From Kitasatospora xanthocidica (lineage in GTDB: Bacteria; Actinomycetota; Actinomycetes; Streptomycetales; Streptomycetaceae), in the NCBI RefSeq assembly GCF_014656195.1, contig NZ_BNBY01000015.1:62001-126000 (forward strand): a stretch of DNA of 64,000 nucleotides, written 5' to 3'. The stretch's first letter is position 1, and every line of letters starts with the position of its first letter. The position numbers were made by a program, and so were the translations under genes. Positions 48,054-57,073 of this stretch are shown here, one piece after another. The notes beneath the pieces were generated by a model that was not told where the DNA came from, searched no databases, and saw only the letters and a list, made by a program, of their open reading frames with translations.

Positions 48054-48760
48054 ACACCCACCACAGCCCCCGGGTACTGGCCGTCGCCCACCGCGGCGAC
48101 CCGTACCGCCACCGCGAGAACACCCTGCCCTCCGTCGAGTCCGCGCTCGCCGCCGGAGCCGACGCCGTCGAGGTCGACATCCAGCTCACCCGGGACAAGG
48201 TGCCCGTCCTCCTGCACGACCGCACCCTGGAACGGCTCTGGGGCGACCCCCGGTCCGTCGACCGGCTCACCGCCGAGCAGCTCGACGAACTGCGGCAGGG
48301 CCCGCTCGCCGTCCCCACCCTCGCCGAGGCCCTCAAGGCGGTCGCCGCCGTCGAGGGCCGCCGCCTGCTGATCGACCTCGACGAACCCGGGCCCGCCGCC
48401 GCCACCTGGTCCGTGGTCACCGGACTCGGCGCGGAACGGCAGGTCGCCTTCTGCGGGCCCGCCACCGCGATGCTCGCCGTGCGCGAGCTGACCCCCGACG
48501 CCGAGATCGCGCTCACCTGGAAGCAGCCGCGGATGCCCGTCCGCGCCCTCCTGGACGACCTGCGCCCGCGCTACCTCAACCCGCCGTTCGGCCTGGTCAC
48601 CCCCGAGTTCACCGCCGCCGCGGCCGACGCCGGGCTCGCCGTCTCCACCTGGACCGCCGACCTGCGCCGCACCATGCGCCGACTGCGGGACACCGGTGTC
48701 GCCTCCATCACCACCAACCGGATCGGCGTGCTGCGCTCCGTCCTGGACGGCCGCCGGTGA
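48050..48760 (+). CDS. Glycerophosphodiester phosphodiesterase
   Basis: The 236-residue TIM-barrel enzyme has the GDPD active site: AHRGD near residue 13, ENTLPS, then VEVDIQLTRD and VLLHD. It hydrolyses glycerophosphodiesters to glycerol-3-phosphate and an alcohol. There is no signal peptide, so it acts in the cytoplasm. It overlaps the hypothetical gene before it and the AlkZ-like gene after it by 4 bases each. Confidence 0.92.
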   Translation: MNTHHSPRVLAVAHRGDPYRHRENTLPSVESALAAGADAVEVDIQLTRDKVPVLLHDRTLERLWGDPRSVDRLTAEQLDELRQGPLAVPTLAEALKAVAAVEGRRLLIDLDEPGPAAATWSVVTGLGAERQVAFCGPATAMLAVRELTPDAEIALTWKQPRMPVRALLDDLRPRYLNPPFGLVTPEFTAAAADAGLAVSTWTADLRRTMRRLRDTGVASITTNRIGVLRSVLDGRR

Positions 48761-49854
48761 CGGAATCGGGACAGGTGCTCGGCACCCGGGCGCTCGGACG
48801 TGCCCTGCTGGCCCGTCAGCACCTGCTCGCCCGTACCGACCTGGCGCCCGCCGCGCTGATCCACCACCTCGGCGGCCTCCAGGCCCAGGCCGCGCCCCAG
48901 CCGCCCTACCTCGGACTGCTCGCCCGCCTCGACGGCTTCACGCCCGAACCGCTGAGCGCCCTCCTGGAAGAGCGGGCGGCGGTCCGGATCGCCCTCCAGC
49001 GCGGCACCATCCACCTGGTCACCGCCGAGGACTGCCTGACCCTGCGCCCCCTCCTCCAGCCCGTCCTCGACCAGGCACTGCGCACCACCTACGGCAAACG
49101 GCTCACCGGACTCGACCCGGACGCGCTCGCCGCCGAGGCCCGGGAGCTGGTCGAGGCGGAGCCGCGCACCTTCCAGCAGCTCGGCGCCCTGCTCGCCGCG
49201 AGCCGCCCGGACCGCGACCCGGCCGCGCTCGCCCAGGCCGCCCGCTGCCTGCTGCCGCTCGTCCAGGTGCCGCCGCGCGGCCTCTGGGGACGCGGCGGCC
49301 CCGCCGCGCACACCACCGCCGAATCCTGGCTCGGCCGGCCGCTCGACCCGGCGCCCCCGCTCGACGACCTGGTGCTGCGCTACCTCGCCGCCTTCGGGCC
49401 GGCCACCGCGGCCGACGTGACGAAGTGGTGCGGCCTCAGCGGGCTCACCCCGGTGCTGCGGCGGCTCGCGCCGCGCCTGCTGACCTTCCGGGACGAGCAG
49501 GGCCGGCTGCTGTACGACCTGCCGGACGCGCCCCGGCCGGACGAGTCCACCCCGGCGCCGGTCCGGCTGATCGCCCCCTTCGACAACCTGCTGCTCTCGC
49601 ACGCGGACCGCACCCGGGTGCTGCCCGAGGAGTACCGGGGGCGGGTGATGACGCAGAACGGGATCGTGCTCGGCACGCTGCTGGTGGACGGGCTGGTCGC
49701 CGGGAGCTGGCGGCTGACGGGCGAGCAGGAGGTCGTCGTCCAGCCGTTCGCGCCACTGCGGCGGGCCGACCGGCAGGCGGCGGAGGCCGAGGCGGAGCGG
49801 GTGCTGGCCTTCGCGGGCGGGGACGGTGAGGTCCTGATCCAAGCCCCCGGATAG
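48757..49854 (+). CDS. AlkZ/YcaQ-superfamily (HTH_42) DNA glycosylase-like protein
   Basis: The 365-residue protein belongs to the winged-helix HTH_42 family that includes the azinomycin-resistance glycosylase AlkZ and YcaQ. The LQAQ motif near residue 42 matches the QxQ catalytic motif of AlkZ-like enzymes, and late PFDNLLLSH and GxVLVDG-type segments are family features. It may remove bulky alkyl or crosslink adducts from DNA. GTG 48757 overlaps the GDPD stop (GTGA). Confidence 0.82.
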   Translation: MTESGQVLGTRALGRALLARQHLLARTDLAPAALIHHLGGLQAQAAPQPPYLGLLARLDGFTPEPLSALLEERAAVRIALQRGTIHLVTAEDCLTLRPLLQPVLDQALRTTYGKRLTGLDPDALAAEARELVEAEPRTFQQLGALLAASRPDRDPAALAQAARCLLPLVQVPPRGLWGRGGPAAHTTAESWLGRPLDPAPPLDDLVLRYLAAFGPATAADVTKWCGLSGLTPVLRRLAPRLLTFRDEQGRLLYDLPDAPRPDESTPAPVRLIAPFDNLLLSHADRTRVLPEEYRGRVMTQNGIVLGTLLVDGLVAGSWRLTGEQEVVVQPFAPLRRADRQAAEAEAERVLAFAGGDGEVLIQAPG

Positions 49855-49944
49855 CGACACAACGGGCGGATCGTCAGATTCTCTGCTGAGATGGGTCGGT
49901 TCGGACTCAACGACGCTCGACGACGATCCCCGGCGGAGGTGGCC

Positions 49945-51033
49945 GTGCCCGAGGAGCGCCCGCCCGGCGAACGGCCCGACCACCGCAGGCCGTACCTGAT
50001 GCTGCCACCCGCCCTGCGGCAGGCGGCGGCCTGGTCGGCGGCGGTGATCCTGCTGATCGCCGTCGCCTCGCTGGCCGTCTTCGCGCTCGTCGAGCTGCGG
50101 GCCGCGACCGTGCCGTTCATCCTGGCGCTGCTCGGCGCCTCACTGCTGTACCCGGTGGTGCCCTGGCTGGTGCGGCGCGGCGTCGGACGCGGCCTCGCCG
50201 CCGGGCTGACCTGCGTCGTGCTGGTCGTGGCGGTCGGCGGGGTGATCGCCCTGCTGGTCAACTCCCTGGTGCACAGCGCCCCGCAGATCGCCGAGGCCCT
50301 GCCCGCCGCCGGGCACCGGCTGGAGCAGTGGCTCGGCCCGCTCGGCGAGAAGATCCAGCACGCCCTGAACAACGCCAAGGGCGAGACCAACTCGCTGGTC
50401 TCGACCCTGACGAACGGCGTGCTCTCCGGGCTCGGCCTGCTCACCCAGCTGGTCACCGGCGCGGTGCTGGCCCTCGCCCTGGTCTTCTTCTTCCTCCGCG
50501 ACGGTCACCGCACCGGCGACGCCATCCGCTCCTACCTGCCCGGACAGAGCGCCGAAACCGTCGTCGCCTGCGCCGACCGGGCCTTCGAGGCGATGGCAGG
50601 CTTCATGCGCGGCACCACCCTGATCGCCCTGATCGACGCCGGCTTCATCACCATCGGCCTGCTCGCCCTCGGCGTCCCCGGCGCGCCCGGCCTCGGCGCC
50701 CTCGTCTTCATGGGCGCCTACATCCCGTTCGTCGGCGCTTTCCTTTCCGGCACCGTGGCCGTCCTGGTCGCCCTCGCCGACGGCGGCCTCGGCACGGCGC
50801 TCTGGGCCCTCGGCGTGGTGCTGACAGTGCAGATGATCGAGGGCAACATCCTGCAACCGGTCATCCAGAGCCGGACGGTGGAGCTCCACCCGGCCACCAT
50901 CATGGTCGCCGTGGTGGCCGGCTCCGGCATCGCCGGCATCATCGGCGCCCTCCTCGCCGTCCCGGTCTGCGCGGCGGCCACCGGCGTCGTCTCCGTCCTG
51001 CGGGGCGTCCCGGCGCGGGCGGCCGGGGAGTAG
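49945..51033 (+). CDS. AI-2E-family transporter
   Basis: The 362-residue membrane protein has about eight hydrophobic segments and family motifs such as FFLRDGH and the C-terminal EGNILQPVIQSRTVELHP. The family name comes from TqsA, but many members are Na+/H+ antiporter-like or unassigned. GTG 49945 is chosen because GGAGG lies 5 nt upstream; ATG 49891 lacks a ribosome site. Confidence 0.88.
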   Translation: MPEERPPGERPDHRRPYLMLPPALRQAAAWSAAVILLIAVASLAVFALVELRAATVPFILALLGASLLYPVVPWLVRRGVGRGLAAGLTCVVLVVAVGGVIALLVNSLVHSAPQIAEALPAAGHRLEQWLGPLGEKIQHALNNAKGETNSLVSTLTNGVLSGLGLLTQLVTGAVLALALVFFFLRDGHRTGDAIRSYLPGQSAETVVACADRAFEAMAGFMRGTTLIALIDAGFITIGLLALGVPGAPGLGALVFMGAYIPFVGAFLSGTVAVLVALADGGLGTALWALGVVLTVQMIEGNILQPVIQSRTVELHPATIMVAVVAGSGIAGIIGALLAVPVCAAATGVVSVLRGVPARAAGE

Positions 51034-51051
51034 CGGCCCTGCGACCTCGGG

Positions 51052-51258
51052 TCAGGAGTTCAGGGTCTGGCCGCCGGCGCGCGCGAAATCGTCCAGTGCG
51101 CTCCAGAACACGATGATCGCCGGGCGGAAGTCCTCCACGTCCCCGGCTCCCGCGGCGATCGTCTTGAGGAGCCGGAACACCCGGGCGGCAATGTACGGGC
51201 CCGGGCCGGCCTGTGGTGGGGGAATCGGGTTGCCCGACGGTGATCGCCGTGGCAGCAT
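51052..51258 (-). CDS. Small hypothetical protein
   Basis: A 68-residue minus-strand frame has balanced composition, unlike non-coding frames nearby: after a Pro-rich start it reads ARVFRLLKTIAAGAGDVEDF and IIVFWSALDDFARAGG, consistent with two helices. It is divergent from the virginiamycin-B-lyase-like gene with 39 bases between. I do not know the family. The start is ATG 51258. Confidence 0.5.
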   Translation of the reverse strand: MLPRRSPSGNPIPPPQAGPGPYIAARVFRLLKTIAAGAGDVEDFRPAIIVFWSALDDFARAGGQTLNS

Positions 51259-51297
51259 CTCTAATGCGACGCAAGTCGCGATAGTGAAGGGGTGGGC

Positions 51298-52194
51298 ATG
51301 GAACTGTTCCAGGTGGCCGACGCGGGGGCCGGGCCGTACGGGGTGGCGGTGGCGGCCGACGGGGGCGTCTGGTTCACCGCCGTGCACAGCGGGGAGGTCG
51401 GGCGGCTGGCGGCCGACGGGTCGGTGCGGCGGTTCGGGCTCGGGGCACCGGAGTGCGGGCCGGCGGTGATCACGGCCGGCCCCGACGGGGCGCTGTGGTT
51501 CACGCGGATGCGGGACCACCGGATCGGACGGATCGGCCCGGACGGCACGGCGAGCTCCTTCGCGCTGCCGACGCCGGACGCCGGGCCGTACGGGATCGCC
51601 GCCGGGCCCGACGGGGCGCTGTGGTTCACCGAGATGAACGCGAACGCGGTCGGGCGGATCACCGTGGACGGCGAGGTCACGGAGTACCCGCTGCCGGTCG
51701 CCGGGGCCTTCCCCTCGCTGATCACGGCCGGGCCGGACGGCGCCCTGTGGTGCGCGCTGAACCAGGCGGACGCGGTGGCGAGGATCGGCCCGGACGGGGA
51801 GGTGGCCGTCCACCCGCTGCCCACCGCGGGCACCGCGCCGGTCGGGATCACCGCCGGGGCGGACGGCGCGCTCTGGTACGTGGGCATCGGCGGCGGGCTG
51901 GTCGGGCGGATCACCGTGGCCGGCGAGGTGACGGAGCACCCGCTGGCCGACCGGGCGGCCAGGCCGCACGCGATCGCGGCCGGGCCGGACGGCCGGCTCT
52001 GGTTCACCGAGTGGGGCGCAGGCCGGATCGGGGTGCTCACCCCGGACGGGCGGCTCGACGGCCGGCCCGTCCCGGGCGAGGGCGCCGAGCCGCACGGCAT
52101 CGCCGTCGCCCCGGACGGCACGGTGTACGCGGCGCTGGAGCGCGGCGAGATCGTCCGCCTGGCACCCTCGGAGCCCGCAGCGGATCAGGGCTGA
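51298..52194 (+). CDS. vgb: Virginiamycin B lyase-like (streptogramin lyase) beta-propeller
   Basis: The 298-residue protein is a beta-propeller of about seven repeats of the type GPDGALWFTE...VGRI. Vgb linearises type B streptogramins by C-O bond cleavage. The His of RPHAI and the Glu-Pro-His of AEPHGI match the positions of the Vgb active-site His and Glu/His pair. Many actinomycete relatives have this fold without tested activity, so resistance is unproven. ATG 51298 follows GAAGGGG; its end overlaps the convergent GAF gene by 10 bases. Confidence 0.78.
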   Translation: MELFQVADAGAGPYGVAVAADGGVWFTAVHSGEVGRLAADGSVRRFGLGAPECGPAVITAGPDGALWFTRMRDHRIGRIGPDGTASSFALPTPDAGPYGIAAGPDGALWFTEMNANAVGRITVDGEVTEYPLPVAGAFPSLITAGPDGALWCALNQADAVARIGPDGEVAVHPLPTAGTAPVGITAGADGALWYVGIGGGLVGRITVAGEVTEHPLADRAARPHAIAAGPDGRLWFTEWGAGRIGVLTPDGRLDGRPVPGEGAEPHGIAVAPDGTVYAALERGEIVRLAPSEPAADQG

Positions 52195-52742
52195 CGGCGC
52201 AGCAGTTCCTCCAGGTCGGCGAGGAGGCCGAGGGCGGCGGCCCGGTCGGGGACCGGCTCCGGGGCGGGGGTGCGTTCGGCGATCACCCGCAGGGCGGCGG
52301 CGGCCTGGCGGGCGAACATGGCGAGCAGGTCGAGCTCCGGCAGGCTGGCGCGGGCCTGCGGGGCCGGGTCCAGCACCTCCAGGACGCCGAGGACCCGGCT
52401 GCCGTGGGTGAGCGGCGCGGCCATCAGGGCGTTCGGGACGTACGCGGTGGACTCGGCGAAGTCCCGGTCGAAGGTGCGGTTGGCGTCCAGGTCGTCGACC
52501 ACCATCGGCTCGCCGGAGGCGGCGACCCAGCCGGCGATGCCCTGGCCGGCCGGGAAGCGCCGGCCGACCAGCGACTCCTCGCCGCGGCCGGAGACGGCCT
52601 GGAAGACCAGCTCCCCGGCGGTCTCGTCGAGCAGGCACACCGAGCCGGCCTGGGCGCCGAAGATCGCCCGGGCGACGTCGACCACGGACTGCAGCAGCTC
52701 GCGGGCGAGCGGATCGACGGCGGGGTCAGTGCTGAGGGTCAT
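52185..52742 (-). CDS. GAF-domain protein
   Basis: The 185-residue protein is almost entirely one GAF domain (about 10-155; AGSVCLLDE, GIAGWVAASG, APLTHGSRVLGVLEV), a small-molecule or redox sensor without an output domain. It overlaps the S8 protease gene by 17 bases as the last gene of a three-gene operon, suggesting that it senses a signal for the protease or the ATPase. Confidence 0.85.
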   Translation of the reverse strand: MTLSTDPAVDPLARELLQSVVDVARAIFGAQAGSVCLLDETAGELVFQAVSGRGEESLVGRRFPAGQGIAGWVAASGEPMVVDDLDANRTFDRDFAESTAYVPNALMAAPLTHGSRVLGVLEVLDPAPQARASLPELDLLAMFARQAAAALRVIAERTPAPEPVPDRAAALGLLADLEELLRRQP

Positions 52743-53577
52743 CGGGCGCCTCCGGGGTGGGGGTGGTCGGGACCTGGACGTTGGCCGCGGTGAGGTACAG
52801 CGCGCTCTTCAGCTGGAACGTGGTCAGCCTCGGCCGCCGGGACAGGATGCGGGCGCAGAGCCCGGCCACGTACGGGGTGGCGAAGCTGTTGCCGGTGGTG
52901 CGGATGGTGGTGCCGCCGAGCCAGGGCACCCGGACGTTCTGGCCGGGGGCGAAGAACTCGACCGGCGGCTCCGGGTTGTAGAGGTGCAGGTCGGGGTCGT
53001 CCTCCTGGTGGCTGCCGACCGAGATGACCGAGGAGAACCGCCAGGGGAAGCTCTCCACCGGGGTGTTGTGGGCGGAGGCGACGATCGCGGTGCGGGCGAA
53101 GAAGGCGTCGTCGGCGATCGAGTGCAGCTCCTCCAGGAAGCGGGTCCGGGTGGTGGAGAGGCTGAGGTTGACGACGTCGAAGCCCTGCCGGACGGCCCAG
53201 CGCAGCCCGGCGATCAGCATGTCGCCGGTGCCGGTGAAGCGTTCGCCGAGGACCCGGACGCTGTAGAGCTCGCAGTCCGGGGCGGTGCGGCGGATGATGC
53301 CGGCGCAGGCGGTGCCGTGGCCGCAGGTGTCGCCGGCGGTGTCCGGGCGGACGGTCAGCTCCCGGGTGACCGGGTCCTTGACCACCGCCCAGGAGCCCTG
53401 CAGCGGGCCGACCAGCGGATGGTCCGGCTCGATGCCGGAGTCGACCACGCAGACCCGCACACCCTTGCCGGTGCCGTCGCTCCCCTCGCTCCCGTCGGTG
53501 AGGCGGTCGGCCAGGACCGGGAGGTCGGCGGGGCCGCGGTCGCGCAGGCTCCAGGTGAGGCCGGCCGGGCCGTTCAC
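52726..53577 (-). CDS. Cytoplasmic S8 (subtilisin-like) peptidase
   Basis: The 283-residue enzyme carries the full triad: Asp46 (VVDSGIEPDHP), His87 (CGHGTACAG) and Ser231 (GNSFATPYVAG), with oxyanion Asn171. It lacks both a signal peptide and an inhibitory prodomain, so it probably works inside the cell. GTG 53577 overlaps the ATPase stop (GTGA). Its position near a lanthipeptide precursor makes leader removal a possible job, but the operon is divergent from that cluster and the link is inference. Confidence 0.88.
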   Translation of the reverse strand: MNGPAGLTWSLRDRGPADLPVLADRLTDGSEGSDGTGKGVRVCVVDSGIEPDHPLVGPLQGSWAVVKDPVTRELTVRPDTAGDTCGHGTACAGIIRRTAPDCELYSVRVLGERFTGTGDMLIAGLRWAVRQGFDVVNLSLSTTRTRFLEELHSIADDAFFARTAIVASAHNTPVESFPWRFSSVISVGSHQEDDPDLHLYNPEPPVEFFAPGQNVRVPWLGGTTIRTTGNSFATPYVAGLCARILSRRPRLTTFQLKSALYLTAANVQVPTTPTPEAPDDPQH

Positions 53578-56500
53578 CGGGTGCCCCCGAGCCGCTCGGC
53601 CCGCCGCACGCCGGGCAGGTGGCCCTTGGTGGCGAAGAGGTCCCGGGCGGTGGCGGCGGCCGCGGCGGCCTCGGCCGGGCGGTCGAGCAGCAGCAGGGCG
53701 TGCGCGCGGTCGAGCGCGGTGAGCGCCTGCAGCAGCAGCGACTCGGTGGCCCCGGCGGCGCTCAGGGCGGCCGCGGTGAGGTCCAGCGCGGGCTGGGCCT
53801 CGCCCCGGGCGGCGGCGAGTCGGCCGCGCAGCGCGTCCAGCTCGATGGCGAGCACCGGGGGCAGCGCGGTGGTGGCGTCCGCGCCGTCCAGGTGGCGGGC
53901 GGCCTGGGCCGGGCGGTCGGTGTCCAGCAGGACGCGCGCGGTGGTGAGGGCGAGCCGCGGCAGCGGGGCGGCGGTGCCCTGGTGGCGGGCGATCTCGGCG
54001 GCGTCGGCCAGCAGGTCCAGGGCCTGGCCGGTCTGGCCGGTGGCGGCCGCGGCCTGGGCGGTCAGCGCGGGCAGCGCGACCATCGCCTCGGCCAGCGACA
54101 GCTCCCCGGCCAGGCCGTTGGCCTCGGCGAGCAGCAGCTCCGCCTCCTCGGGACGGTCCCGCAGGGCCAGCAGGACGGCCAGCGGGCCGTTCAGCGCGAC
54201 CCGCACGGTGCGGCGCCCGGCGCCGTGCTCGGCGAGCAGGGCCCGCAGCCGGAAGGTGGCGTTCGGGACGGGCTCGGGGCCGGCCAGCAGCGCGGCGGCC
54301 AGCGCGCCGAGCACGGCGGCCCGGTCCAGCTCGGCATCGGTGCGGGAGACCCGGTCGAGCGCCTGGTCGAGCAGCTGCTCGGCCTCGGTGTGCCGGCCCG
54401 CCAGCAGGTGCTCCTCGCCCAGCCGCAGCAGGGCGCGGGCCCGGCCGAGCTCGTCCCCGGTGTCGGTGAACAGCGGCAGGACGGCGCGGGCGGTGGCGGC
54501 GGGCTGGTCCTGACCGGGCGGCAGGCCGCGGGCGGCCAGGGCGAGCCGGGCGTGCGCGGCGTCCAGCGGGTCGGCGGCCGCGTCGCGCACCTGGGCGAGG
54601 ACGGGCAGGGCCTCGTCGGCGCGGCCGAGCGCGAGGCGGGCCTCGCCGAGGCGGCGCAGGGTCGGGCCGGCGGCGCGCTCGTTGGGGTAGTGCAGCCGGA
54701 CGGCCCGCTCCAGCAGGTCGGTGGCGGCGGGCAGGTCGGCGCGGGCCAGGGCGGTGGCCCCGGCGGCGCCCAGGGCGGCGGCCGCGCGGGTGCGCAGGGT
54801 GTCGGTGCGGGCGTCCAGCAGGCCGAGTTCCAGCCGGTAGCGGTGGGCGCGCTCCAGATGGCCGCCCACGGCGGCGGCTCCGACGGTGCGGACGGCCGGC
54901 AGGTCGGCGGCGCGCTCGTGGCGCTCGGCGCGGGCCCGCTTGGACATCGACTGGTAGACCGACTCCTGGACCAGGCCGCTGCTGAACCGGTAGCCGCTGC
55001 CCGCCGGTTCGACCAGACGGCGCTCGGCCAGCCGGGCCAGCGCGGCGTGCAGCCGGGGCGGAGTGGTGTCGCCCGCGGTGGGCGGGCCGGCCGGCAGGCC
55101 GTCGATCGGGCCGGTGAAGACGTCGTCCTCGGGGTCGGCGAAGGCGTCCTGGTCGGTGCCGCCGTGGGCGAGTTCGGCCAGTTCGGCGGCGGTGAAGACG
55201 CGGCCGAGGACGGCGGCGAGGTCCAGGGTGGCGCGCTCGTCGCGCTCCAGCCCGTCGATCTGGGCGCTGAGCAACGCCCGCCCGGCAGGCGGGAGTTCGT
55301 CGGCCAGGGCGGGGCCGTCGGGCTCGGTGAGAGCGGCCAGCAGCTCCTCCAGGTGCAGCGGGTTGCCCTCGGCGCGCTCCAGCAGCCGAGTGGGGACCGA
55401 ATCCTGGTGGGCGCTCAGCTCGGTCAACTGGGCTGCCAGCAGCGCGGATTCGTCCCAGGACAGGCCGCCGACCGGCAGTGCCGGCAGCTCCGGGCGGGCC
55501 GCCGGGAGCTCGGGGCGGGCCAGGCAGAGCAGCAGCACGGGCGCCGGGCCGAGCACCTCGGTCAGCCGCTCGGCGGCGTCCAGCAGGGCCGGACCTGCCC
55601 ACTGGCAGTCGTCCAGCACGAGCACGGCGGGGCGCTCCACGGTGCGCCCGCGCAGGATCGCCGCCAGCAGCTCCAGCGACTGCCCGGCGCCGACACCCGG
55701 CGCGGTCGCCTCGTCCAGCCTGGCCAGCGCCTCGGCCGGGGCCGCGCCCTCGGGCTCGTCCAGCAGGGTACGGACGGCCTCGGCGATCGGCGCCAGGACG
55801 CCCTGCTCGCCGAAGCTGCGGCAGCGGGCGGTGCCGCAGCGCGCGGTGCGCCGGCCCACCCGCTCGCGCCACTCGCGCACCAGCCGGGTCTTGCCGATCC
55901 CGGCCTCGCCGGACACCAGCAGCAGCTCGGCGCCGGAGCCGCCCGCGACCCGGGCCAACGCGAAGTCCAGCTCCGCCAGTTCGCGTTCCCGGCCGACCAG
56001 CGGGACGTCGAAGCGGCGCAGCAGCTCCGGGTCGTCCTCGTCCAGGCCGACCAGGCGGTAGGCGGTGACCGGGTCGGCCTTGCCCTTCAGGTGCAGCGGC
56101 CCGACCTCGTCCACCTGGGCGGCCGGGCCGGCCGCGCGCAGCGTCTGCGGGCCGATCAGCACCTGGCCGGGGTCGGCCCGGGTCTGCAGCCGGGCGGCGA
56201 TGTTGACGGTCTCGCCGGAGATCAGCGCCTGGCGCGCCGAGGCGTCCGAACCCGCCACCACCTGGCCGGTGTTGACGCCGATCCGGACGTCCAGCCGGAC
56301 CCCGAGGGTCGCGTCCAGCTCGGTGTTGAGGTCCTCCAGGTCCTCCAGCATGGCGAGCGCGGCCGCCAGCGCCCGGTGGGCGTCGTCCTCGCGGATCACC
56401 GGGACGCCGAAGACGGCCATCACGGCGTCGCCGATGAACTTCTCCAGGGTGCCGCCGTGCGCCTCGATCTGGCGGTGCATCCGCTCGAAGTAGCGCAGGA

Positions 56501-56690
56501 TCACCTCGCGCAGCGTCTCCGGGTCGAGCGCGCCGGACAGCGCGGTGGAGTCGACCAGGTCGCAGAAGACCACCGTGACCAGCTTGCGCTCCTCGGCGGC
56601 CAGGTCGAGGGCGGCGGACCGGGGGGTGCCGCAGGAGGGGCAGAACTGGTCGTTCGTGGCGACGAGTTGGGCGCAGAGTGGGCAGGGCAT
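53574..56690 (-). CDS. Zinc-ribbon / adenylate-cyclase-domain / AAA ATPase regulator
   Basis: The 1038-residue protein starts with a zinc ribbon (CPLC and CPSC, residues 3-20), then a class III nucleotide-cyclase domain (about 36-190; metal Asp44 in FCDLVDS, Asp88 in FIGDAVMAVFG), a P-loop at 261-268 (GEAGIGKT), and a long TPR-like Ala/Leu-rich C-terminus. No LuxR helix-turn-helix is seen at the end. Proteins of this build are large actinomycete signalling ATPases of mostly unknown role. It starts at ATG 56690 and heads the operon with the S8 peptidase and GAF protein. Confidence 0.87.
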   Translation of the reverse strand: MPCPLCAQLVATNDQFCPSCGTPRSAALDLAAEERKLVTVVFCDLVDSTALSGALDPETLREVILRYFERMHRQIEAHGGTLEKFIGDAVMAVFGVPVIREDDAHRALAAALAMLEDLEDLNTELDATLGVRLDVRIGVNTGQVVAGSDASARQALISGETVNIAARLQTRADPGQVLIGPQTLRAAGPAAQVDEVGPLHLKGKADPVTAYRLVGLDEDDPELLRRFDVPLVGRERELAELDFALARVAGGSGAELLLVSGEAGIGKTRLVREWRERVGRRTARCGTARCRSFGEQGVLAPIAEAVRTLLDEPEGAAPAEALARLDEATAPGVGAGQSLELLAAILRGRTVERPAVLVLDDCQWAGPALLDAAERLTEVLGPAPVLLLCLARPELPAARPELPALPVGGLSWDESALLAAQLTELSAHQDSVPTRLLERAEGNPLHLEELLAALTEPDGPALADELPPAGRALLSAQIDGLERDERATLDLAAVLGRVFTAAELAELAHGGTDQDAFADPEDDVFTGPIDGLPAGPPTAGDTTPPRLHAALARLAERRLVEPAGSGYRFSSGLVQESVYQSMSKRARAERHERAADLPAVRTVGAAAVGGHLERAHRYRLELGLLDARTDTLRTRAAAALGAAGATALARADLPAATDLLERAVRLHYPNERAAGPTLRRLGEARLALGRADEALPVLAQVRDAAADPLDAAHARLALAARGLPPGQDQPAATARAVLPLFTDTGDELGRARALLRLGEEHLLAGRHTEAEQLLDQALDRVSRTDAELDRAAVLGALAAALLAGPEPVPNATFRLRALLAEHGAGRRTVRVALNGPLAVLLALRDRPEEAELLLAEANGLAGELSLAEAMVALPALTAQAAAATGQTGQALDLLADAAEIARHQGTAAPLPRLALTTARVLLDTDRPAQAARHLDGADATTALPPVLAIELDALRGRLAAARGEAQPALDLTAAALSAAGATESLLLQALTALDRAHALLLLDRPAEAAAAAATARDLFATKGHLPGVRRAERLGGTR

Positions 56691-57073
56691 GGTGGCCGTC
56701 CTTCGGTCGTCCTCCGCTGTGCGGGGCGTACGGGGGCTGTGCGGGGCGCGGGCGGTGCGGGCGGGCGAGGGGTGTCCGGCCGCTCGGGTGGCCGGGCGTC
56801 CGGGTTTCCGGGCCAGGGTCGCGGGGGCGGCTTCGGGCCCGGTTGGGGAGCGCCTTGCGGGCGGTATGGCCGCAGCCGGGGCGGGGTGCCCGGGCGCCCG
56901 GCGGGCCCCGGGCGGGCCCGGTGGGCGGTGCCGGCACCACCGCGACCTGCGGCCATACCGCGGACCAACCGGCCCTGAAGCCGGGCGCAGCCGGCCCCTC
57001 CCACCATGGTCGGCACGGCGGGCGGCCCGCCCGTCGCCACCGCGACGTCCCACCTGTGGAAGGGAGTTCGACC
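56691..57073. promoter_or_regulatory. Divergent control region upstream of the lanthipeptide precursor
   Basis: These 383 bases lie between the leftward AAA ATPase gene and the rightward precursor. A 14-base perfect inverted repeat (56862-56875 and 56947-56960, CGGTATGGCCGCAG) encloses 71 bases, and TTCGGGC, TTGGGGA and TTGCGGG at 56832, 56843 and 56855 have 11-12 base spacing like weak SARP sites. GGAAGGGAG before the precursor ATG is a strong ribosome site. No clear -35/-10 pair was found. Confidence 0.5.
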
